From positions 50,443 to 114,442 of the forward strand of contig JAXMAF010000018.1 in the NCBI GenBank assembly GCA_046350555.1: a DNA stretch of 64,000 nucleotides, written 5' to 3'. Shown in pieces: positions 8,103 through 16,423 of the stretch. The notes under the pieces are model-generated. The model did not search any database, had not been told where the DNA came from, and worked only from the letters and a program-made list of their open reading frames with translations. This DNA comes from JAXMAF01 sp046350555. Its GTDB lineage: Bacteria; Planctomycetota; Phycisphaerae; Phycisphaerales; SM1A02. Made by a program: the position numbers and the translations under genes. Within the stretch, counting starts at the first letter, position 1. The number at the start of each line of letters is the position of its first letter.

Positions 8103-10253
8103 TCATCGCTCGCTCCCCACCGTCGTCTCGTACCGCGTTCCGCGCGGGACGGGCACGGCCTGCGGCACGGTCGTGCCGTGGTCGCCAGCGGTGACGTGGC
8201 TGGAATCGACGGCGATGAAGGCCGTGTATGGCGAGAGGATCCCGTCGCGAAGGGCGATCGCCAGGATCTCGTCGGCGCACTCGGCCGGCCTTGGCGCACA
8301 GAGCGACGCGAAGGAGAGCTCGGCGATCCGCGTGCGCGCCCAGATCTTCCCCAGCCCCGCGCCGGCCCGACCGCCCGCGGGATCGCTGCGCGCGAAGTCG
8401 ACGTCGACGGGAACGCGAACCGGATTGCCGCCGATGCGCCCGTCGATGGCGATCGATCGCGGCCCCGCCGCGCCGCTGCGTCCGACCACGTAGACCGGTC
8501 GGCCGGCCAGCAGGTCGGGCAGGCGCTTCGGGAAGACGTCGGCGACCTCGGCGCCGCGCCAGTCGATGGCCAGGTCGTACATGACCGGCCGGCGGACGCG
8601 CTCCATGAACGACTGCATCGCCGCCGGCGCGTCGTCGCGGTCGAGCAGCACGGCGACCGCGCCGTTGCCCATGCGGGCGAGCCCGTCGAGCAGGTGACGG
8701 TTCACCGACGACCCGACGCCGAAGCTGAAGACGCGGCTGGCGCCGAGCCGTTGCGACGTCTCGCGGAAGATCTCCGCCTCGTTGCCGATGAAGCCGTCGG
8801 TGAGGAAGACGACGTAGCGCAGACGCTGCGGGTCGTGCGGGAAGTCGAGCGCGGTGCGGATGCCCTCGATCATCATCGTGCCTCCGCTCCCGGAGAGCCC
8901 GTCGAGCCAGCGCCGCGCGGCGGCCACGTTGTGCTCGTCGGCCGCAACGGGCCGCGCGCCAAGCGTCGACGCGCTGTTGGAGAACTCGACGATCTGGAAC
9001 GTGTCCTGTGGCGTGAGCAGCGCGAGCGCCTCGCGCACCGCGGCCTTGGCCTGCGCAATCGGCGTTCCGTCCATGCTTCCGGACGCGTCGATGACGAAGA
9101 CCAGTTCGAGCGGCGCCGGCGCACCGCGCGCCTCGCCGGCGGGTGGATAGATCGCCAGCACGAAGTGCCCGCCGCCGGAATCCAGGCCGCCGACGGCGCG
9201 GCTGCTCGCCAGCGCCGCGACGGGCGCCTCGCCCGCGACGCGCCAGCGCAGCACGAAGTCGCGGTTGGGAATGCGATCGTCCGGACCGATGCTCACGATC
9301 GCCCGGCTCGGCTCGGGTCGCTCGAGCTGCACGCGATGGCTCGCGCAGACGATCTCGCGGATCGGCGTTCCCGCGTCGATCGTCACGCGCAGGTCGATCT
9401 CGTGGCCACTCCGCTCGCCGGGCGCCAGGTAGTTCACGTTCGTGGCCTGCGCGGCGCCCGTCGCGCCGCGCGGCAGCGCGCCGATCCCGGTACCGGCGCC
9501 ACCGCGGACGTCGTCGCCGCCATCAGGCGGGTTGAAGCGCGGGCCGACCACCATCGGGAAGACCCATTCGTGCCAGCCGTCCTCGTATCCGACGGTGCCG
9601 TAGTAGACGATCTCGACATCGATCGCGTGGCCCGGTTCGATGTTCGCGACCCTCTGCGAGAAGACGTTGGGCCGTTCCTCGGTAAGCAGCGCCGCGACGT
9701 AGCCCTGGGCCCGCGCCGCGGCGTACGCCTCCTCGGCCTCCGCGCGTTCGCGAACGACGCCCCGGATGCGCCGCTCGCCGATGGTCATCACGAACTCGCT
9801 GACCGCGGCGTCGTGCGGCAGCGGGAAGACGTACACCGCTTCGATCCGCTCGTCGAACGGATTGCGGAAGCGCTGTCGCACCGAGACGCTCGTGACCGGT
9901 CCCGTCACGACGCCATCGACGTCGGTGTGCTCGAGCGGCATGGGAATGCGCTGCGGCGCTCCGTCGGCATTCGGCGCCAGCCCGACGAGCGAGCCGGTGC
10001 CGGGGCGCTCCTCGCCGTCGGCGGCGCGCCCGCTCGACGCCGGTGCGCCGCCTCGCGCGAGCACCCACACCTCGTCGAAGGGGCCCGTGATGACCGGCAC
10101 GCCGCCGCTCGCGGCGAATCCCTGCCCGGCGCTTCCGGCCGGGGCGTTCGCCGTCCTGGCGGAAGAGCATGCGCCTGGCAGGGTCGTCGCGAGGACGATC
10201 GCCACCAGCGACACGACGACGACAACGACCGAACGGATGGTTTCACGATTCAT
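8103..10253 (-). CDS. VIT and von Willebrand factor A domain protein, membrane-anchored
   Basis: The 716-residue product has an N-terminal hydrophobic segment (about 8-27) followed by LPGACSS, either a lipobox at Cys29 or a signal anchor. A VIT (vault protein inter-alpha-trypsin) domain spans about 110-250, with FRNPFDERIEAVYVFPLP and ERAEAEEAYAAA. A VWA domain begins near 380 with the intact metal-ion-dependent adhesion motif DASGSMDG (first Asp about 389), followed by LLTPQDTFQIVEFS and FLTDGFIGNEAEI. Such proteins are usually extracytoplasmic protein-binding modules of envelope complexes. Its ATG overlaps the upstream stop as ATGA, so translation is coupled to the preceding gene. Confidence 0.9.
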   Translation of the reverse strand: MNRETIRSVVVVVVSLVAIVLATTLPGACSSARTANAPAGSAGQGFAASGGVPVITGPFDEVWVLARGGAPASSGRAADGEERPGTGSLVGLAPNADGAPQRIPMPLEHTDVDGVVTGPVTSVSVRQRFRNPFDERIEAVYVFPLPHDAAVSEFVMTIGERRIRGVVRERAEAEEAYAAARAQGYVAALLTEERPNVFSQRVANIEPGHAIDVEIVYYGTVGYEDGWHEWVFPMVVGPRFNPPDGGDDVRGGAGTGIGALPRGATGAAQATNVNYLAPGERSGHEIDLRVTIDAGTPIREIVCASHRVQLERPEPSRAIVSIGPDDRIPNRDFVLRWRVAGEAPVAALASSRAVGGLDSGGGHFVLAIYPPAGEARGAPAPLELVFVIDASGSMDGTPIAQAKAAVREALALLTPQDTFQIVEFSNSASTLGARPVAADEHNVAAARRWLDGLSGSGGTMMIEGIRTALDFPHDPQRLRYVVFLTDGFIGNEAEIFRETSQRLGASRVFSFGVGSSVNRHLLDGLARMGNGAVAVLLDRDDAPAAMQSFMERVRRPVMYDLAIDWRGAEVADVFPKRLPDLLAGRPVYVVGRSGAAGPRSIAIDGRIGGNPVRVPVDVDFARSDPAGGRAGAGLGKIWARTRIAELSFASLCAPRPAECADEILAIALRDGILSPYTAFIAVDSSHVTAGDHGTTVPQAVPVPRGTRYETTVGSER

Positions 10254-10816
10254 GGAGCGGCTCTCCGCGCGATCGCGGCGATGATGGGAACAGCGTTTCC
10301 GTCGGCGTCCGATGCCGCCTCGACGCGGACGTCGAGTCCGTCGTCGGGCATCGGCCCCTCCAGTTGCAGGTGGAGCGTGGCGGCCCGAAACGGGCCGCGT
10401 GGAAGGTCGTCCTTCGGCGCAAGCGAGAAGCTGGCCAGCACGATGCGCCCGTGACCGAGCGCGGCCGGATCGTGCTGCGGCGGATCGGCGAAGCCCGGAG
10501 CATCGCCCGCTTCGATGCCGACGATCGCGACGCGCGCCGTCGACGTGATCTCGACCTGCCACGCCGCAAGGGGCGCGCCGCCCGGATCGATCGTGAGATC
10601 CCACGGTTCGAAGCGGATGGCGCGCCGATCGGAATCGGGCCGGGAACCCCGTTCGGGATCCGTCGCATCGCGCGCTGGCGCGCTGCGCGCCGCGACCTGC
10701 GCCGCGCGGGCGTGCCCGAGCGCGCTGGTCACGGCCAGGGCGACGACGAAGATCGCGGCCACGAGACCCGCTCGCAGGAGCCATGGTGCGCGCGACCCGG
10801 GGGCGCGGCGGGTCAC
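10250..10816 (-). CDS. Membrane-anchored protein of unknown function in the sigma/VWA operon
   Basis: The 188-residue product has one N-terminal transmembrane segment (about 13-36) and an extracytoplasmic beta-rich region containing WQVEITSTARVAIVGIEAG. The strand pattern around FEPWDLTIDPGGAPLAAWQVEI recalls small Ig-like or cohesin-like sandwiches, but I cannot assign it. The gene shares 4 bp (ATGA) with both its upstream neighbour, the dockerin-loop protein, and its downstream neighbour, the VIT/VWA gene. The three products are therefore likely made in fixed ratio and may form one complex. Confidence 0.75.
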   Translation of the reverse strand: MTRRAPGSRAPWLLRAGLVAAIFVVALAVTSALGHARAAQVAARSAPARDATDPERGSRPDSDRRAIRFEPWDLTIDPGGAPLAAWQVEITSTARVAIVGIEAGDAPGFADPPQHDPAALGHGRIVLASFSLAPKDDLPRGPFRAATLHLQLEGPMPDDGLDVRVEAASDADGNAVPIIAAIARRAAP

Positions 10817-11502
10817 GACCGCCCCTCCCCCGCCTCATCGTCGCGGCGTGGCGCCACCGCGACGGCGCGGCGCGCCAGGATCGCCACGTCGCTCGCATCG
10901 ATGCGACCGTTGTGATCCACATCGAGTCGCTCGTGAAGCTCCGGCGCGAGGGACTCGCCGCGCGCCGCGCGCTCCGCCATGAGCGCATCCACGATCGTCG
11001 GGCGTCGAGCGCGTCGATTCGATGCGCTGGGCGCCGACGGCTCGGAGCCGGACGCGCTCGCTTCCGAACGATCGACCCAAGGCGCCGCGGAAGAGCGTCC
11101 ATCCGCGAGCCGCGGCTCGGCGGTCACGGAAGGATGCAGATCCGGCCAGCTCAGCCGACCAAGCCCGGCACCAGCCGTCGCGCCAACGATCGCGGCGGCC
11201 GCCCAACGTGCCGCGGCGGGAATTCGTCGGCGAGGCCTGGCTCGGTCGTCGATCGCCGCGCGGATCCGGGCGTCGACGAGCGCCGGGAGCGCCCGAGGCG
11301 GGTCGCCGAACGCCCGCAACCGGGCGGCGATTTCCACGGGAAGCCGCGGCGGATCGGAGCCGCGTTGCACGTCGAGTCCATCGCGCGTCGCGCGATCGCC
11401 CGGTCCGACCGGCTCGGTCCGTTCGCCCTGGGCATCGCCTGCATCGCCGCGGAGGTCGCTCACGCCACTGAAGCGCCCGGCCTCTCCGGAACGTTCGCGC
11501 AA
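10813..11502 (-). CDS. Candidate anti-sigma factor: single-pass membrane protein with C-terminal dockerin/EF-hand loop
   Basis: The 229-residue product has a polar N-terminal segment (about 1-95) and one transmembrane helix (about 97-116). An Ala/Ser-rich linker leads to a single dockerin-like Ca loop near 193-210 (LDVDHNGRIDASDVAIL). Its position directly after an ECF sigma gene and its topology suggest an anti-sigma factor, but I see no HxxxCxxC zinc motif or clear anti-sigma domain. The start is uncertain: a TTG at 11502 fits the gap after the sigma gene, and a GTG at 11463 is an alternative. If the N-terminus is cytoplasmic, the Ca loop faces the periplasm, where it could sense Ca2+ or a cohesin-like partner. 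Confidence 0.6.
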   Translation of the reverse strand: MRERSGEAGRFSGVSDLRGDAGDAQGERTEPVGPGDRATRDGLDVQRGSDPPRLPVEIAARLRAFGDPPRALPALVDARIRAAIDDRARPRRRIPAAARWAAAAIVGATAGAGLGRLSWPDLHPSVTAEPRLADGRSSAAPWVDRSEASASGSEPSAPSASNRRARRPTIVDALMAERAARGESLAPELHERLDVDHNGRIDASDVAILARRAVAVAPRRDDEAGEGRS

Positions 11503-11511
11503 ACCCGCGAA

Positions 11512-12135
11512 TCAACGATCGGATTGCGGCGCTCCGCGCACCGCCCGCACGGCCGCGTGCAGGCGGCTCTTTACCGTCCCCAGCGGGATGTCCAGCGCAC
11601 TGGCGATCTCCTCCAGCGAGAGATCCTGCACGAATCGCAGCAACAGGACCTCTTGCTGGATGACGGGAAGGCGTCCGATCGACGCGCACAGACGCTCGCC
11701 GGCGTCGTCCCCCCCGACGCTCGGGGCGTCGAAGCGATCGAGCGACACCGCCCTCGAAGGCGGCGCTCCGGCGATCTCCTCGCCATCCAGTCCGCCGCGC
11801 GGCATGCGCCGGCGCTTCCGCGCCAAGTCGATCGATCGGCTGCGCGTCGCCGCGTAGAGAAACGTCGTGAGGCGACTGGTGAGGACGAAGCCGGGGAAGC
11901 GCCCGATCCACCAGAGGAAGACCTCCTGCACGACCTCCGCGGCAAGGTCGCCGTCGCCGAGCATGCGCCAGGCGACGCCGTGGACGAAGTCGCGGTGCCG
12001 CTCGTAGAGCGTCGCCAGCGCCGAGGAATCGCCGGCGTTGGCGGCCTCGACGAGCTCGGCGTCGCTTGGGGGTCGCTGCTCGGCCACGCGCGGAATGATG
12101 CCTTCGGCGATCGTTCGAGGCGAATCGACGCTCAT
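11512..12135 (-). CDS. ECF-family RNA polymerase sigma factor
   Basis: The 207-residue product matches the size and two-domain layout of extracytoplasmic-function sigma factors. Region 2 (about 35-105) contains LYERHRDFVHGVAWRML and AAEVVQEVFLWWI. Region 4 (about 145-200) contains LPVIQQEVLLLRFVQDLSLEEIA and the recognition helix IPLGTVKSRLHAAV. Cys-Phe-rich extension domains are absent. The start ATG is the first one giving a normal ECF N-terminus (MSVDSPRTIAEG). It heads a minus-strand operon of five genes. Such factors usually drive their own operon, but I could not pick out an ECF promoter upstream. Confidence 0.92.
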   Translation of the reverse strand: MSVDSPRTIAEGIIPRVAEQRPPSDAELVEAANAGDSSALATLYERHRDFVHGVAWRMLGDGDLAAEVVQEVFLWWIGRFPGFVLTSRLTTFLYAATRSRSIDLARKRRRMPRGGLDGEEIAGAPPSRAVSLDRFDAPSVGGDDAGERLCASIGRLPVIQQEVLLLRFVQDLSLEEIASALDIPLGTVKSRLHAAVRAVRGAPQSDR

Positions 12136-12568
12136 GCGGCGCCCCTGCGGCGCGATCGCGCTTGGGCGTCTTGCGATCGCGCGGCGCACCGATGTGGTGT
12201 GAACATCCTCGAACAGGACCCGAACCCGTCCATCTCGCCGGCACGGCGCGCAGCGCGGCGGTCGCGAATGCAGAATCTGCACTTCGCTCCGGGGTTGGCC
12301 GATCGTTTGCTGGTCGCGCCAGTCGGTCCGCCCGCACGACGAGCTGAAGCCGAAAGTGCCGGTGATCCATGGCTGGGGCGCGTCGGGAGGAGCCGTCCTG
12401 CGCAAGCTCCAACACACTCTTCATCGCGGCCCGACACGAACATCTGGCGGATCACCTCGTGTTGAGCGATACTGTGCCGATCATCACGGCAAACGAGCGA
12501 TTCGCCCCGCCAGCCACTGGTGGTGGTCGTCAGGGGATGATGTCGCTCGCTGCAGGGAGACCAACATC
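12136..12568. other. Intergenic region between divergent sigma-factor and Cys-rich protein genes
   Basis: This 433-bp gap should hold two divergent promoters. A near-perfect inverted repeat (arms 12264-12274 and 12276-12287, GCGAATGCAGA / TCTGCACTTCGC) lies about 130 bp upstream of the sigma gene. It could be an operator or an RNA hairpin. The translation of this area superficially resembles a mis-called tRNA, but I find no D-arm, anticodon arm or matching acceptor stem. Nothing else is identifiable. Confidence 0.4.
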
Positions 12569-14134
12569 ATGAGCCATTCCCCCAGATTTGCGGCGCTCGT
12601 CGCCGCATGTACCCTCGTCGTCGCCGGTGCGGCCGCGGCCGATGACGGCGGCGTCGCGGCGTGCCCCGCGTCCGACCACAACTGCTTCACGACCGGCGGC
12701 GCGGGGTGCACACAGATCAACTGCTGCAACACCGTCTGCAACGTCGACGCGTTCTGCTGCGCCACCTCGTGGGACAGCCTCTGTGTGAACGAAGCCAACA
12801 CCATGTGCACCAACTGCCCGAGCAGCGACCACAACTGCTTCAGCACCGGCGGCCCCGGTTGCAGCGACTACAACTGCTGCCTGGCGGTGTGCGACGTGGA
12901 CAGCTTCTGCTGCACGACCTCATGGGACAGCATCTGCGCCGGCGAAGGCAGCACCATGTGCGACGGCTGCGGCGATCCGCAGGCCGGAACCTGCTGCGCC
13001 AGCCACGGCAACCCGTACTGCGACAATCGCACCTGCTGCAACCTCGTCTGCGCAATCGACGGCTTCTGCTGCAGCACCTCCTGGGACAGCCTCTGTGTCG
13101 GCGAGGCGGCCGACTTCCCCGAATGCGGCTGCGCATGCGGCAAGGTCGACTTCGGCGTCACCCGCGACGACTTCGGCAACACCAACCCGTGCACCAACGG
13201 CACCACGCCGCTCAACACGCAGTACGTGAACCGGCGATCGATCGTCTTCGGTGCGGCCACGGACCTCGGCACGCCACCGGCGGAGATCACCTCCGACGGA
13301 GCATGCGATCCATCGTGCCGCTCGGCCGGCGACCCGCCCTACTCGACCGACTGGTGGTGCCAGTTCCGGCTTCCCGCCGGGCCTGGGACACCCGGCGGAC
13401 CCGCCGGCGTCACGACCTTCTCGGCCAACATCTGCTTCATCGACGGACCGGTCGGCGAGCTGGTCATGCAGGGATTCGACCAGTACGGCAACCTGGTCGC
13501 CCAAGGGTTCACCACCGGCACAGGGTCGCAGAACATCGGGATCACCGCACCCAGCGGCGGCGTCATCAGCTACGTCCAGGTCTTCGCCAGCAATCCGTCG
13601 CGCGGCGGCGGCCTGAGCGTCGACTGCCTCAACTACGACACGCCCTTCGCGGTCTTCGTCTGCCCGGACAGCGACCACAGTTGCTTCACGACGGGTGGCC
13701 CCGGCTGCACCAACACCGACTGCTGCGAGGTCGTCTGCTCGCAGGATTCGTTCTGCTGCAGCATCTCGTGGGACAGCGTCTGCAAGAACGAGGCGAACTC
13801 GCTCTGCGGCGACTGCGGCAGCCCGGATGCTGGAAGCTGCTTCTGCCCGCACACCAACTTCGGATGCAACAACTCGGGCTGCTGCCGGACGGTGTGCCAG
13901 GTCGATTCGTTCTGCTGCCAGGTCTCGTGGGACAGCATCTGCGCCAACGAGGCGAAGGCGATGTGCGGCTGCAAGCTCGACTTCAACAACGACGGCGTCG
14001 TCAACGGCGCCGACCTCGGCCTGCTCCTTGCCGCCTGGTCCACGAACCAGTGCCCGTACGACGTGAACGGCGACGGCATCGTGAACGGGGCCGATCTCGG
14101 CCTGCTGCTCGCGGCGTGGGGACCGTGCTCCTGA
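12569..14134 (+). CDS. Secreted protein with five Cys-rich repeats and two C-terminal dockerin-like loops
   Basis: The 521-residue product has a signal peptide (about 1-24) and starts at an ATG with AGGGAG upstream. Five modules of about 45 residues share the pattern C-x-x-SDHxCFxTGGxGC, then NCC, VC, DxFCC, SWDSxC and NEA. Three are N-terminal (about 32-190) and two follow a Cys-poor beta domain (about 200-350). The regular cysteine spacing implies four or five disulfides per module. Two dockerin-like loops (DFNNDGVVNGADLG, DVNGDGIVNGADLG) close the protein. It is probably a surface or exported binding protein; no enzyme motif is seen. A strong terminator follows. Confidence 0.85.
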   Translation: MSHSPRFAALVAACTLVVAGAAAADDGGVAACPASDHNCFTTGGAGCTQINCCNTVCNVDAFCCATSWDSLCVNEANTMCTNCPSSDHNCFSTGGPGCSDYNCCLAVCDVDSFCCTTSWDSICAGEGSTMCDGCGDPQAGTCCASHGNPYCDNRTCCNLVCAIDGFCCSTSWDSLCVGEAADFPECGCACGKVDFGVTRDDFGNTNPCTNGTTPLNTQYVNRRSIVFGAATDLGTPPAEITSDGACDPSCRSAGDPPYSTDWWCQFRLPAGPGTPGGPAGVTTFSANICFIDGPVGELVMQGFDQYGNLVAQGFTTGTGSQNIGITAPSGGVISYVQVFASNPSRGGGLSVDCLNYDTPFAVFVCPDSDHSCFTTGGPGCTNTDCCEVVCSQDSFCCSISWDSVCKNEANSLCGDCGSPDAGSCFCPHTNFGCNNSGCCRTVCQVDSFCCQVSWDSICANEAKAMCGCKLDFNNDGVVNGADLGLLLAAWSTNQCPYDVNGDGIVNGADLGLLLAAWGPCS

Positions 14135-14162
14135 CGACGGACGCCCGTTCGATCACCGGTTC

Positions 14163-14233
14163 GCCCGACCCGCTTTCGGTCGGGCAGAAAGATGAGCACT
14201 CGAGCCCCCGGCCCACACGGCCGGGGGCTTTTT
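14163..14233 (+). terminator. Hairpin and rho-independent terminator after the Cys-rich protein gene
   Basis: A first hairpin (GCCCGACC at 14163-14170 with GGTCGGGC at 14178-14185) precedes a classical terminator. The terminator stem is GCCCCCGGCC (14204-14213) with GGCCGGGGGC (14219-14228), a 5-nt loop and five T residues. It insulates the upstream gene from the next dockerin gene. Confidence 0.85.
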
Positions 14234-14400
14234 CTTCCTGTTGAACGGGGGTTGAACGGCGGGGTCGAACGGCGAGCGCCACGGGGCGCGTGCCCGCTGA
14301 AAGGAGTCCCTTCGCGATGATCCCCGACCATGCCCAACGGCGCGTCCTCCTTCGCCGACGCATGTGCGGCAACATCGCCATCCCTACTAAGGAGACCATC

Positions 14401-15351
14401 ATGTTTGCACGTTCCCTTCCGCTCGTGTCCGCAGCCATGTTCGTCCTGACGGGCGCGGCATCGGCCGGAGTCATCGCCTTCACCGCCTCTGGCGACGCCG
14501 CGAACATCCAGCCGACGCTCGACGGGTTCCGCGCCGCGCTCGGCCCGCTCAATCCCAACACGCCCGGATCGGCCGGCGCCGGCCGCCGGGAGATCAACTG
14601 GGATGCCGTTCCCGACACGCTGAGCTCGCCCAACCTCTTCCCGCCGGACTTCTTCAACTTCACGGCGGCGCCGCGAGCGCGCGGCGCGCTCTTCTCCGTC
14701 TCGACCAACCACTTCGAGGTCAGCGCCAAGACCGGCAACCCCAGCGGCGCGCTGGTCGAGTTCGGCAACGTCGACCCGAGCTACGTCCTCGACTTCTCCG
14801 CCTTCTCGCCGCAACGGATCTTCGCGCCGATCGGCGTGAACGAGTACACCACCGAGTTCTTCGTTCCCGGCACGGTCACCACGAAGGCCGCGGTGAAGGG
14901 CTTCGGCGCGGTGCTCACCGACGTGGACCTCGAAGGCCAGACGCTCCTCCAGTGCTACGACGAGAACGGCTACCTGCTCGCGGAGATCGCGGCGCCCGCC
15001 GCCCCCGGCGACGGCCAGTTCTCGTTCGTCGGTGTCGCGATGCTCACGGGTGAACGGATCGCCAAGGTCGTGATCGTCAACGGCACGCTCGCGCTTGCAG
15101 CGGGGAACGTCGAGAACCCGACCAACGGCCTCGACGTCGTCGCCATCGACGACCTGATCTACGGCGAGCCCGTCAACCTGGCGTGCCCGACCGACCTCAA
15201 CGGCGACGGCCAGACCGACGGCGCCGACCTCGGCATCTTCCTCGCCGCATGGGGACCGGTCGCCTTCAGCCCCTCCGACTTCAACGGCGACGGCCTCGCG
15301 AACGGCGGCGACCTCGGGATCATGCTCGCGGCGTGGGGACCGTGCCAGTGA
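14401..15351 (+). CDS. Secreted dockerin protein of unknown function
   Basis: The 316-residue product has a signal peptide (about 1-22, TGAASA) and an ATG preceded by AAGGAG. The central domain (about 23-255) is beta-rich. It starts with IAFTASGDAANIQPTLDGFRAALG and includes DFSAFSPQRIFAPIGVNEYTTEFFVPG and a predicted jelly-roll-like strand set ending GLDVVAIDDLIYGE. That closing pattern is common in planctomycete and PEP-CTERM-type exoproteins. Two dockerin-like loops (DLNGDGQTDGADLG, DFNGDGLANGGDLG) end the protein. I see no catalytic motif. Confidence 0.85.
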   Translation: MFARSLPLVSAAMFVLTGAASAGVIAFTASGDAANIQPTLDGFRAALGPLNPNTPGSAGAGRREINWDAVPDTLSSPNLFPPDFFNFTAAPRARGALFSVSTNHFEVSAKTGNPSGALVEFGNVDPSYVLDFSAFSPQRIFAPIGVNEYTTEFFVPGTVTTKAAVKGFGAVLTDVDLEGQTLLQCYDENGYLLAEIAAPAAPGDGQFSFVGVAMLTGERIAKVVIVNGTLALAAGNVENPTNGLDVVAIDDLIYGEPVNLACPTDLNGDGQTDGADLGIFLAAWGPVAFSPSDFNGDGLANGGDLGIMLAAWGPCQ

Positions 15352-15730
15352 TGGCGTGACGAACGTTCGATGGGTTCGGGCGGACCGGGGAAAGACGTCG
15401 GGGAGCGGGGGGCGGGATCAGGGATCAGGGACAAGGGATCAGGGGCGGGATCAGGGGCCGGCGATCGCGCGTGCACGTGTGTGAAGGAGCCGCAACCCCA
15501 ATCCCTCCGTCGCGCAACGACGGCCCCTGATCCCTTTGCCGCAAGCACCGTCGACATCCTGAACTCCACCAGCTCCACGCGACCACGCGCGGTTGTGGCG
15601 CAGGGTCGCACGTATCGTTCCACGGTCGATGATCGGACGCACGCCCGAGCGCGGAACGCTCGCCGCCGAAGCGCGTCCGTCCAAGCGGCACGCCCGACCC
15701 CATCGCAATCCCGCCAACTGGAGGCACGAC
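15352..15730. other. Intergenic region with heptamer repeats and inverted partner
   Basis: The GGGATCA array listed separately sits in the left half. In the right half a small hairpin CCGTCG-cgcaa-CGACGG lies at 15507-15523. CTGGAGGCACGAC, immediately before 15731, supplies the ribosome binding site of the next gene. No gene is apparent. Confidence 0.4.
15414..15538. repeat. GGGATCA heptamer array with inverted copy
   Basis: Direct heptamers GGGATCA or close variants run from 15414 to about 15459, separated by G-rich spacers. The segment CAAGGGATCAGGGGC (15432-15446) has an almost perfect inverted copy at 15523-15538 (GCCCCTGATCCCTTTG), with about 75 bp between. The design, tandem arm, core, inverted arm, resembles the much larger 38-bp arrays elsewhere in the window. 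Confidence 0.75.
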
Positions 15731-16381
15731 ATGTCCTTCCGCGTTCAGCTTGTGGTCGCCGCGGCGCTGCTGGCGGCGCCGCCCGCGTTGTCGGCGACGG
15801 TTCCCTATGCGCTCAACACGGACGCCGAGTTCTCCAAGGGCTGCTATCCGCCCTGCGCCTGTCCGCTCCTCTTCGCTCCGCTTGGAGGAACGCTCTCGCT
15901 CGAGAAGACCGGCTCCAACCCACTCTTCGTGACCTATGCGGTCGAGGCGGTGGCCTTCACGGTGGCGCTCGGAGGAACCACGATCGACATCTCCGGCAAG
16001 GGGACATACACGATCGGCGGCGAGGTCGCGCTCCTCCAGCGCATGGAGCTCGACCTCGTGGTCGGCGACGATCCCACGACGCACTACGACAGCGGCATGG
16101 TCCCGGTCACGACGCCCTTTCCTGCGCTCGACGTGACCGTTTCGCGCAACGGCATGTTCTGCTTCGACACCGTGCTGCACATCGCCGCCGATCCAACGGG
16201 CCCGAGCGCCGACCTGGGCGGCGACGGCATCGTCGGCGGTGGCGATCTCGGCGCCATGCTCGGCCAATGGGGCCCATGCATGCCGCCGGGAGGCGCATGC
16301 CCCGCCGATCTCGACGGCGATGGAACGGTCGGGCCGAAGGATCTCGGGATCCTGCTCGCGAGCTGGAACAGCGACGGCTGA
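15731..16381 (+). CDS. Small secreted dockerin protein
   Basis: The 216-residue product has a signal peptide (about 1-22, PPALSA) and GGAGG upstream of the ATG. The mature N-terminus carries a CYPPCACP cysteine cluster. A beta-rich stretch follows, ending in VSRNGMFCFDTVLHIAADP. Two dockerin-like loops (DLGGDGIVGGGDLG and DLDGDGTVGPKDLG) form the C-terminus. Function is unknown. It is the third rightward dockerin gene in a row, but has its own intergenic region and is probably transcribed separately. Confidence 0.82.
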   Translation: MSFRVQLVVAAALLAAPPALSATVPYALNTDAEFSKGCYPPCACPLLFAPLGGTLSLEKTGSNPLFVTYAVEAVAFTVALGGTTIDISGKGTYTIGGEVALLQRMELDLVVGDDPTTHYDSGMVPVTTPFPALDVTVSRNGMFCFDTVLHIAADPTGPSADLGGDGIVGGGDLGAMLGQWGPCMPPGGACPADLDGDGTVGPKDLGILLASWNSDG

Positions 16382-16423
16382 ACGCGTTCGTCCCGCGATT
16401 CCGGGCCGTGGCGCGTCAGCGGA

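Noticed and set aside
12200..12345. Possible tRNA on the minus strand, because the translation resembles a mis-called tRNA frame
   Set aside because: No D-arm, anticodon arm or acceptor stem could be built; only a short inverted repeat remains.
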